A DNA stretch of 5,090 bases from NCBI GenBank assembly GCA_018335765.1, contig JAGXRU010000244.1, forward strand, positions 1 to 5,090, in the 5' to 3' direction. This DNA is from Alkaliphilus sp. (GTDB lineage Bacteria; Bacillota; Clostridia; Peptostreptococcales; Thermotaleaceae). Numbering within the stretch: position 1 is the first letter of the stretch; each line of letters begins with the position of its first letter. The position numbers and the translations under genes are program-made. Below the pieces are notes generated by a model. The model saw nothing but the letters and a program-made list of their open reading frames with translations, did no database searches and was not told the origin of the DNA. This document shows positions 1-4,180 of this stretch, one piece after another.

Positions 1-65
1 CTCAGTGGTAGAGCATCGCCTTGCCAAGGCGAGGGTCGCGAGTTCGAATCTCGTCTTCCGCTCCA
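1..65 (+). tRNA. tRNA-Gly (anticodon GCC), 5' end cut by window edge
   Basis: The anticodon arm has a TCGCC/GGCGA stem around a TTGCCAA loop, giving anticodon GCC, which reads glycine codons GGC and GGT. The T arm has stem GCGAG/CTCGT around TTCGAAT. The 3' acceptor strand CTTCCGC is followed by discriminator T and an encoded CCA. The D arm is present except for its first base. About 10 nt of the 5' acceptor strand lie outside the window. A hairpin terminator follows about 40 nt downstream, so this is probably the last gene of its transcript. Confidence 0.96.
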
Positions 66-102
66 TTTTCTAGACAATTACTGATAAATATCAAAACATA
101 TA

Positions 103-143
103 AGTATAAGCTGACCTCAAGGGGGATCAGCTTATATTATTTT
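103..143 (+). terminator. Rho-independent terminator after tRNA-Gly
   Basis: Bases 103-114 pair with 127-138 in a 12-bp stem containing one G-T wobble (core ATAAGCTGA/TCAGCTTAT). The 12-nt loop (115-126) is rich in C and G and may pair further. The stem runs into ATTATTTT. The T tract is modest, but the stem is long and the position directly behind the tRNA fits. It could also stop leftward transcripts from the open frame at 176-271. Confidence 0.8.
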
Positions 144-175
144 AAAAAAGATATTTCTTTGGAGTAAGATAGCGC

Positions 176-271
176 TTATATCAATGCATTCTTTCCATAT
201 AAACTCTCCATACAAAAGTCTGCTTCATTGATTTCAAAATCATTTACGAACTTATTGTCATGGAACACAAC
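176..271 (-). pseudogene. Possible 3' remnant of a gene cut by repeat copy 1
   Basis: On the minus strand, codons from 271 down to the TAA at 178-176 encode 31 residues: VVFHDNKFVNDFEINEADF followed by CMESLYGKNALI. The reading looks protein-like, with mixed charge, hydrophobic residues and one Cys. It is followed by the terminator hairpin at 103-143. The next codon upstream (274-272) is a stop formed at the left edge of the structured repeat that starts at 273. This suggests, but does not prove, that the repeat inserted into or replaced the 5' part of an older gene. A GTG at 268-266 is the only in-frame start-like codon near the upstream end, and I see no convincing ribosome binding site for it. 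I do not recognise the protein family. A chance open frame of this length remains quite possible. Confidence 0.35.
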
Positions 272-272
272 T

Positions 273-388
273 TATAACTAAATTAAGATGTCCCCCGCCT
301 CTATAGGCGGTGGGGAACATTTAATTTTTTCAGCGGGAGCGAAATCTCCCACTGAAACCGTTGAATGACGGGCAAAGCCCTTATTTAA
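273..388 (+). repeat. Structured dispersed repeat, copy 1 (116 nt)
   Basis: This copy is repeated at 488-602 with about 9 substitutions and one single-base gap. It folds into consecutive hairpins. Hairpin 1 (280-327) has an AT-rich outer stem (280-291 with 317-327, bulged G287) and a GC-rich inner stem (292-299 with 306-314, bulged T311, loop TCTATA), followed by a T run. Hairpin 2 pairs TCAG (330-333) with CTGA (352-355) and GGGAG (335-339) with CTCCC (346-350), loop 340-345. Hairpin 3 pairs CCGT (358-361) with ACGG (368-371). A competing hairpin 4 pairs GGGC (370-373) with GCCC (377-380). No coding frame runs through the copy. It could be a non-autonomous mobile element, perhaps related to the hairpin-rich ends of IS200/IS605-type elements, or a small structured RNA. 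The orientation is arbitrary. Confidence 0.9.
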
Positions 389-487
389 CTGGTAGACATG
401 TTGTTTACTTTTTTAGCATAATATATTAAAATGATAATAGCTTAATGCAGAGCCTGTTTATATATTCTTGAGAGGTTTTTCAGACTA
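389..487. other. 99-nt unique AT-rich spacer between repeat copies
   Basis: This stretch is not repeated in the window and carries no gene or convincing promoter that I can see. The longest minus-strand open frame here is only about 14 codons. It shares no clear target-site duplication with the outer flanks of either repeat copy. Confidence 0.6.
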
Positions 488-602
488 TATAACTAAATTA
501 AGATGTCGCCCGCATGTATAGGCGGCGAGTAACATTTAATTTTTTCAGCGGGAGTAAATCTCCCACTAAAACCGTTGAATGACGGACAAAGCCCTTATTT
601 AA
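488..602 (+). repeat. Structured dispersed repeat, copy 2 (115 nt)
   Basis: This is a direct repeat of 273-388 in the same orientation, identical at both ends (TATAACTAAATTAAGATGTC and CAAAGCCCTTATTTAA). Substitutions cluster in the inner part of hairpin 1 and at single sites downstream. Hairpin 1 still forms, now through CGCC (507-510) with GGCG (524-527) in a shifted register. Hairpin 2 keeps GGGAG/CTCCC (550-554 with 560-564) but has a shorter loop and loses one outer pair through CTGA to CTAA. Hairpin 3 CCGT/ACGG (572-575 with 582-585) is intact. The GGGC arm of hairpin 4 has become GGAC and pairs poorly. The copy ends 24 nt upstream of the TATAAT box of the sensor kinase gene. Confidence 0.9.
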
Positions 603-626
603 GCAGAACAAATTTTCTTTTCTGAC

Positions 627-632
627 TATAAT
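627..632 (+). promoter_or_regulatory. Candidate -10 box of the two-component operon
   Basis: There is a perfect TATAAT hexamer 28 nt before the chosen start of the histidine kinase gene. No TTGACA-like box lies 16-18 nt upstream (604-609 reads CAGAAC), and the TG at 623-624 is one base too far away for a standard extended -10. If it is used, transcription would start near 638-640 and leave a leader of about 20 nt holding only the ribosome binding site. It may be weak or activator-dependent. Confidence 0.45.
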
Positions 633-639
633 TTTATGC

Positions 640-649
640 AGGAAAGGTG
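640..649 (+). promoter_or_regulatory. Ribosome binding site deciding the kinase start
   Basis: AGGAAAGGTG lies about 10-12 nt before the ATG at 660 and after the in-frame ATG at 636. The 636 start has only T-rich sequence and no Shine-Dalgarno match in front of it, so the 660 start is preferred. Confidence 0.65.
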
Positions 650-659
650 TACTTTAATA

Positions 660-1850
660 ATGAAAAATACCGATAATCCTCTAAAAAAATTAGCTTCTAC
701 CTTATATACCCGCTATAGTGGTATTTTATCTATGTCCGATATTTCTTTGTTTATGGCGGATATAAATGGTAACATTATTCTTGAATTTATTCCATCTCCT
801 GATTTTTGCACTCATGTTTGCCAAGAATATGCAAATGTGGTATGTCATGATTATAAAAACAGATTCAAGGCTGGTGAGGAAGGTAGTTTTGTGTGTCGAT
901 ATGGACTTGAAAATATAATTTTGCCAATCAAGGTTAAAGAGGAGACTCTTGGTTATATTGCTGGTTTGCAGGCATATTCTCAGGATACCGAATATCAAAA
1001 GTATATGATTGATGTCCAGTCTCTAAAAAATAACAAAACTTTAGAATTGGAATATGTTGCCAAAGGTATTGCAGCCCTTAAAACTGTAGAATCAAACAAA
1101 ATAAAAATACATGAGCAGCTATGTTGGCATATAGCTAAAAATATTTCAATTGACCTGTCCGAAAGTGCCAGCAATCTAAATACAGATGTGGCAAGGTTAT
1201 CAATAGAGAGGGAAATACTGATGAAAAAGATCATTGATCTTGAAGCAAAAAACATGTCCCTCATAATAAATCCGCATTTTTTGTTTAATACCTTGAATTG
1301 TATTGCGCGAATCGCATATTTTGAGAAATCTCATACAACAGAGGAGCTTATTTACTGCCTTTCGGATTTGCTACGATACAATTTAAAACAGGATGACCAA
1401 CTTCATACCATCGCATCTGAAATAGACAATATTGAGAAATATCTCTATATACAGAAGGTGCGATTTAAAAACCGTCTGGAATATGATATTGACATTCCAG
1501 AGAAAATAAAGTCCTACAGAATACCCAATATGGTGATTCAGCCAATTGTTGAAAATTCCCTTATTCACGGTATAACAAAGAAACGTGACGGAGGCAAAAT
1601 CAGTATTTATGCGGAAGAAACCAAAAATGTGATAATTATGTACATTTCGGACAATGGAAATGGCTTTCCCAAAGATGTTTTAGCTAAAATACAACAGGCT
1701 GAAAATAAAGCAGGTCTAGGGTTTAGGAGTACGGACATACGGTTAAAACGTTATTTCGGAGAACGGTATGGATTGAAAATCGTAAAGTCTGATTTTAGTG
1801 GGAGTACTGTAACTATTACGATTCCGATACAAGCTATTGGGAGGTGCTAG
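660..1850 (+). CDS. PocR-domain sensor histidine kinase (LytS/YesM type)
   Basis: This 396-residue cytoplasmic sensor kinase autophosphorylates on histidine and should pass the phosphate to the regulator encoded 2 nt downstream. Residues about 10-125 match a PocR ligand-binding domain: an FC motif, cysteines at 50, 54, 62 and 79, then the ILPIKV...LGYIAGLQ strand pattern. Members of this domain family are thought to bind small organic molecules. A helical linker at about 140-200 leads to the His_kinase domain with INPHFLFNTLN, whose His206 is the phosphorylation site. The ATPase domain follows, with the N box PIVENSLIHG (Asn299), DNGNGF (Asp331) and GLGF (352-355). I see no membrane segment or signal peptide, so the signal is probably intracellular. 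An in-frame ATG at 636 would add 8 residues but lacks a ribosome binding site. Family assignment is firm; the ligand is unknown. Confidence 0.93.
   Translation: MKNTDNPLKKLASTLYTRYSGILSMSDISLFMADINGNIILEFIPSPDFCTHVCQEYANVVCHDYKNRFKAGEEGSFVCRYGLENIILPIKVKEETLGYIAGLQAYSQDTEYQKYMIDVQSLKNNKTLELEYVAKGIAALKTVESNKIKIHEQLCWHIAKNISIDLSESASNLNTDVARLSIEREILMKKIIDLEAKNMSLIINPHFLFNTLNCIARIAYFEKSHTTEELIYCLSDLLRYNLKQDDQLHTIASEIDNIEKYLYIQKVRFKNRLEYDIDIPEKIKSYRIPNMVIQPIVENSLIHGITKKRDGGKISIYAEETKNVIIMYISDNGNGFPKDVLAKIQQAENKAGLGFRSTDIRLKRYFGERYGLKIVKSDFSGSTVTITIPIQAIGRC
1839..1846 (+). promoter_or_regulatory. Ribosome binding site of the response regulator
   Basis: GGGAGGTG lies inside the last codons of the kinase gene, with GGAGG ending 8 nt before the ATG at 1853. 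It favours this start over the in-frame GTG at 1844, which overlaps the site itself. Confidence 0.85.
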
Positions 1851-1852
1851 GG

Positions 1853-2620
1853 ATGAGTGTCGTATTGATTGTGGAAGATGAATTAATTGAACAAGAATTT
1901 CTAAAATCAGTTGTGCTTGACGAATTGCATCCTGAGGATGTGGTGTTGGTTTGTGGCAGTGGCATTCAAGCGTTACAGTTGGCAAAACAGTATCGACCTG
2001 ATATTATATTAATGGATTTATTAATTACTGAAAAAGATGGTTTGACCGTTATAAAGGAGATCAGAAAATTTCTGCCAAACGCATGTATTGCTATTTTGAG
2101 TGCGTATTCAGACTTTTCATATGCTCAAAGAGCCATCAGCCTAAAGGTTTTCGCATATCTTTTAAAACCAATCAAGCCTGCTGTTTTTAGAGAGGTTTTT
2201 TTGGAGATGTTAAAAATAGCATCAAATGAACAATTGGCATCAAAGGAAAATCCTGAGGAAAAGAGTACAATAACTAAGGATCAACGACCATGTTTCATTG
2301 AAGAAGCTATAAAATATATCAAAGAAAATTTCAAGGAAAAATTGACTTTGGAAATGGTTGCATCTAAGGTGTTTGTGAATCCGAAGTATTTTAGTCATGT
2401 TTTTAAAAAAGAGATGGGCATCGCATTTACCGAGTATATAGTTCAGTTGAGAATTCAATGTGCATGTAGATTGTTGGAAACAACAAGTTATCATGCTTAC
2501 AGGATTTCGAGTGAATGTGGATTTTCGGACCCGTCTTATTTTAATAGGGTGTTTTGTGCACAGATGAAAATGACACCGCAAATGCATAGAAAATCAGCAG
2601 CTACTTTTCTCAATGATTAA
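1853..2620 (+). CDS. Response regulator, receiver plus AraC-type DNA-binding domain (YesN-like)
   Basis: This 255-residue protein is the partner of the upstream kinase and a probable DNA-binding activator. The N-terminal receiver domain (about 1-120) shows the acidic pair Glu8-Asp9, the phosphoacceptor Asp55 in IILMDLLI, Ser83 in AILSAYSD and the conserved Lys105-Pro106. After a polar linker, residues about 147-250 form an AraC-family domain with two helix-turn-helix units: LTLEMVASKVFVNPKYFSHVFKKEMG, and the signature ISSECGFSDPSYFNRVF followed by TP..HRK. Only 2 nt separate it from the kinase stop, which implies co-transcription and probably translational coupling. AraC-type domains of this kind often bind direct repeats spaced about one helical turn apart; a tandem decamer of that sort lies upstream of the permease gene. 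The target is inferred, not shown. Confidence 0.93.
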   Translation: MSVVLIVEDELIEQEFLKSVVLDELHPEDVVLVCGSGIQALQLAKQYRPDIILMDLLITEKDGLTVIKEIRKFLPNACIAILSAYSDFSYAQRAISLKVFAYLLKPIKPAVFREVFLEMLKIASNEQLASKENPEEKSTITKDQRPCFIEEAIKYIKENFKEKLTLEMVASKVFVNPKYFSHVFKKEMGIAFTEYIVQLRIQCACRLLETTSYHAYRISSECGFSDPSYFNRVFCAQMKMTPQMHRKSAATFLND

Positions 2621-2665
2621 TTTACATATTGTTATTAATCATTATTAATAGAGGAGTGGGGAAAC

Positions 2666-2703
2666 AAAAAAAGACGCTCATGAATATAAGTGTCTTTTTT
2701 TTT
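2666..2703 (+). terminator. Bidirectional Rho-independent terminator
   Basis: An A tract plus GACGCT (2666-2678) pairs with AGTGTC plus a T tract (2689-2701) in a 13-bp stem with one G-T pair and a 10-nt loop. Nine Ts (2695-2703) follow on the plus strand. The seven As at 2666-2672 serve as the T tail on the minus strand. It sits between the convergent ends of the response regulator and kinase-like genes and can serve both. Confidence 0.92.
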
Positions 2704-2718
2704 GTAAATTCACAATAA

Positions 2719-3633
2719 TTAATTATTCACCATATCTGAAATAGGGTAATCAGATGAAATGATGATTTCCTTGACATTTTTGCGGAAGCGTTCGTATCTG
2801 AAGTTGCAATAGTCGAGAAAGTCATCGCCATTGTAGTGTCGGATCAATGCCCATACAGTCCAAAGCAAATCTTGAATGAGTATATAACATTTTATTTTTA
2901 ATATTTTTGAAGGCGTTGGAAGTTCGCCATAATAATCTAAAATAAGATATTGAATTGAATCATTGCACAGTTTGGATTCAAGAATATACGCAGCCACATC
3001 CCAACTAGGATCATTCATTCCAGAGTATTCCCAATCGATAAGGTAAGCATTGCCGTTGTCATCTATTATAAAGTTTTCTGGCACAGTATCATTATGACAA
3101 GGCACAGATTTTATATCATTTATATTATTTTCTACAAATTCAAGCAATTGTTCTTTTAAAACAGAATAGTCAAAGAAAAAATCTCCGTTAAGATCTCTAA
3201 CAATCTGTTCATACTTACTCATCTCCATTTTCCAGTCAAAAGAATTAGGAAAATGCTTTGGGCTGGAGTGGACTTTTTTCATCAAATTAGAAACAGCCTC
3301 CAAGTTTGTTGGATAGCATGGATCGGCAAGTGCAATATTCTTACTGTTATTAATAAACACACTGATTTTAACTCCAGTTAGCTCGTCAAAATAAACGCAC
3401 TCGGAATTTAGGCCAAGTTCTGATGCGATATGATTGTTGACCTTTTCAATTTTCCGATCAATCATCTGATCTGTCATACCGCCTGGTTCCCTGACAACAT
3501 ATTCGGTTCCATTGATGTTCATGATGTAGTTGTAGTTGGTAAGTCCACCTGTAAATCTGGACTTGTCAAATATGATGCTGTCATCTTTGAAAAAGAGACG
3601 CAATTTTTCTTGTACTATTTCTTCCATTTTCAT
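2719..3633 (-). CDS. LicA/choline-kinase-like phosphotransferase
   Basis: This 304-residue protein belongs to the choline/ethanolamine kinase and aminoglycoside-phosphotransferase fold, and probably phosphorylates a small alcohol or amino-alcohol with ATP in the cytoplasm. The N lobe has a nucleotide loop FTGGLTNYNY (27-36) and the YVVREPG segment (45-51) followed by DRKIEKVNNHIASELGLN, all typical of LicA-type enzymes. The catalytic loop is PCHNDTVPENFII, with Asp182 and Asn187. The metal-binding motif is LIDWEYSGMNDPSWDVA, with Asp200. Length is normal for bacterial LicA proteins and no motif is broken. The ATG at 3633 is favoured by GGTGGA 7 nt upstream; an ATG two codons later is also possible. 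The gene converges on the two-component operon and diverges from a permease gene. Choline is the best guess for substrate; ethanolamine or another alcohol cannot be excluded. Confidence 0.88.
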   Translation of the reverse strand: MKMEEIVQEKLRLFFKDDSIIFDKSRFTGGLTNYNYIMNINGTEYVVREPGGMTDQMIDRKIEKVNNHIASELGLNSECVYFDELTGVKISVFINNSKNIALADPCYPTNLEAVSNLMKKVHSSPKHFPNSFDWKMEMSKYEQIVRDLNGDFFFDYSVLKEQLLEFVENNINDIKSVPCHNDTVPENFIIDDNGNAYLIDWEYSGMNDPSWDVAAYILESKLCNDSIQYLILDYYGELPTPSKILKIKCYILIQDLLWTVWALIRHYNGDDFLDYCNFRYERFRKNVKEIIISSDYPISDMVNN

Positions 3634-3640
3634 TTATTAT

Positions 3641-3646
3641 TCCACC
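3641..3646 (-). promoter_or_regulatory. Ribosome binding site of the LicA-like gene
   Basis: On the minus strand GGTGGA lies 7 nt before the ATG at 3633, which supports that start. Confidence 0.7.
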
Positions 3647-3653
3647 ATTAATT

Positions 3654-3684
3654 ATTATCTATTTATTTTAATAAGAGAATACAA
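3654..3684 (-). promoter_or_regulatory. Weak candidate promoter for the LicA-like gene
   Basis: On the minus strand TTGTAT (3684-3679) and GATAAT (3659-3654) are separated by 19 nt, longer than the usual 16-18. The predicted start would fall near 3647, so the leader would be very short. No better sigma-A-like pair stood out in the 150 nt upstream of the gene. Confidence 0.25.
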
Positions 3685-3920
3685 GCCACAGATAAATGTG
3701 ACTGTACGATAAGAAAACAATGAGCAAAAGGTTATTCATAATCCATCACTTAAGACAGAGTCAGTCTACCATATTGATTTCTTGTTGTAAAGGGTATTTT
3801 GATTGAATGAGTAAAGAGACAGACAATGTTCTATTTTCAGGCATTGGTGCAATAAACCAGAAGCACTTAACAAAAGTTCATGCAAAATAGCAGCCTAACG
3901 ATGTTGAGAGTGCAAAAAAA

Positions 3921-3942
3921 TAACGATTGTACAATTATGTTA
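3921..3942. repeat. Imperfect palindrome, possible operator
   Basis: The core ATTGTACAAT (3926-3935) is a perfect 10-bp palindrome, flanked by TAAC on the left and GTTA on the right with short unmatched bases between. It ends 16 nt before the -35-like TTTACA at 3959, a plausible place for a regulator. Function is inferred from position only. Confidence 0.35.
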
Positions 3943-3958
3943 AAAGACTAAAGGATAT

Positions 3959-3988
3959 TTTACATTAAAGCAATTCCCTTTATACAAT
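3959..3988 (+). promoter_or_regulatory. Candidate distal promoter of the permease gene
   Basis: TTTACA (3959-3964, 5 of 6 matches to TTGACA) and TACAAT (3983-3988, 5 of 6 matches to TATAAT) are 18 nt apart. Transcription would begin near 3995 and give a leader of about 185 nt before the permease start. Confidence 0.45.
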
Positions 3989-4070
3989 AATAAAATACCT
4001 AGCACGGTTATTATTAAATAGATAAGAAGACAAGAAAATAACTGCTTAAGATAAAATGTGGTAAAGCGGA

Positions 4071-4090
4071 GATACTTTTAGATACTTTTT
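4071..4090 (+). repeat. Tandem decamer, candidate activator site
   Basis: GATACTTTTA is followed at once by GATACTTTTT, so two 10-nt units differ only at the last base. The period is close to one helical turn. The units lie roughly 70-90 nt upstream of the start predicted from the proximal promoter at 4125-4152. This geometry suits an AraC-type activator such as the regulator encoded at 1853-2620, but binding is inferred. Confidence 0.5.
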
Positions 4091-4094
4091 AAAA

Positions 4095-4108
4095 ACATGA
4101 TGTCATGT
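4095..4108. repeat. Inverted repeat ACATGA-TG-TCATGT
   Basis: Two perfect 6-nt arms flank a 2-nt centre. It sits just downstream of the tandem decamer and upstream of the proximal promoter, so it may be an operator half of the same control region. Confidence 0.4.
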
Positions 4109-4113
4109 AAGGA

Positions 4114-4125
4114 ATTAACGTTAAT
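4114..4125. repeat. Perfect 12-nt palindrome ATTAACGTTAAT
   Basis: The sequence equals its own reverse complement over 12 nt. It abuts the -35-like box at 4125-4130, so a bound protein would contact or block RNA polymerase. The AT-rich background lowers its significance. Confidence 0.4.
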
Positions 4126-4152
4126 TAATATTTATTTAATAAATATTATACT
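4125..4152 (+). promoter_or_regulatory. Candidate proximal promoter of the permease gene
   Basis: TTAATA (4125-4130, 4 of 6 matches to TTGACA) and TATACT (4147-4152, 5 of 6 matches to TATAAT) are separated by 16 nt. The predicted start near 4159 leaves about 20 nt before the permease ATG, enough for the ribosome binding site. The weak -35 fits an activated promoter. Confidence 0.45.
4127..4147. repeat. Perfect 10-nt inverted repeat overlapping the promoter
   Basis: AATATTTATT (4127-4136) and AATAAATATT (4138-4147) are exact reverse complements around a single T. The repeat fills the space between the proposed -35 and -10 boxes, the place expected for a repressor or a MerR-like site. It is purely A and T, so chance symmetry is a real alternative. 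Confidence 0.4.
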
Positions 4153-4164
4153 AAAAAACTTAAT

Positions 4165-4173
4165 GAAGGGGGA
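4165..4173 (+). promoter_or_regulatory. Ribosome binding site of the permease gene
   Basis: GAAGGGGGA, with its last G 8 nt before the ATG at 4181, is a strong Shine-Dalgarno site and fixes this start. Confidence 0.8.
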
Positions 4174-4180
4174 TTTGTTA

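Larger units (their letters stand above)
3652..4180. other. Long intergenic region between divergent kinase and permease genes
   Basis: This AT-rich region has no convincing gene. A 27-codon frame (3807-3890, plus strand) exists, but its upstream AAAGGG is about 12 nt from the ATG and the product is not recognised. The region contains two candidate plus-strand promoters (3959-3988 and 4125-4152), an imperfect palindrome (3921-3942), a tandem decamer (4071-4090) and three palindromes packed into 4095-4147. From 3995 to about 4060 there is one weak possible stem, CGGTTATT with AATAACTG. No tRNA or known riboswitch consensus was seen. The density of symmetric sites next to the permease start suggests that most of the control acts on that gene. 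Confidence 0.6.

Noticed and set aside
1..65. tRNA-Gly 3' end as an attachment site for an integrated element
   Set aside because: tRNA 3' ends are common integration sites, but no second copy of the tRNA end and no integrase gene is present in the window.
488..493. TATAAC at the left edge of both repeat copies as a promoter -10 box
   Set aside because: No suitable -35 lies 16-18 nt upstream in either copy. At copy 1 the nearest TTGTCA (255-260) leaves only a 12-nt spacer.
273..602. Repeat pair as a CRISPR array
   Set aside because: There are only two units of about 115 nt with several internal hairpins and one 99-nt spacer. CRISPR repeats are much shorter and regularly spaced.
726..2587. 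Several minus-strand frames over the histidine kinase and response regulator genes
   Set aside because: All overlap genes with complete domain signatures, show no family motifs and have no promoter or ribosome binding context.
3685..3702. CACA-N6-TGTG symmetric site upstream of the LicA-like gene
   Set aside because: The arms are only 4-6 nt with a mismatch, and the orientation is opposite to the Crp/Fnr consensus TGTGA-N6-TCACA. This is likely chance.
3807..3890. 27-codon plus-strand open frame in the intergenic region
   Set aside because: It is short, has a poorly spaced ribosome binding site and an unrecognised product. Such frames are common by chance, so it is mentioned only in the intergenic entry.
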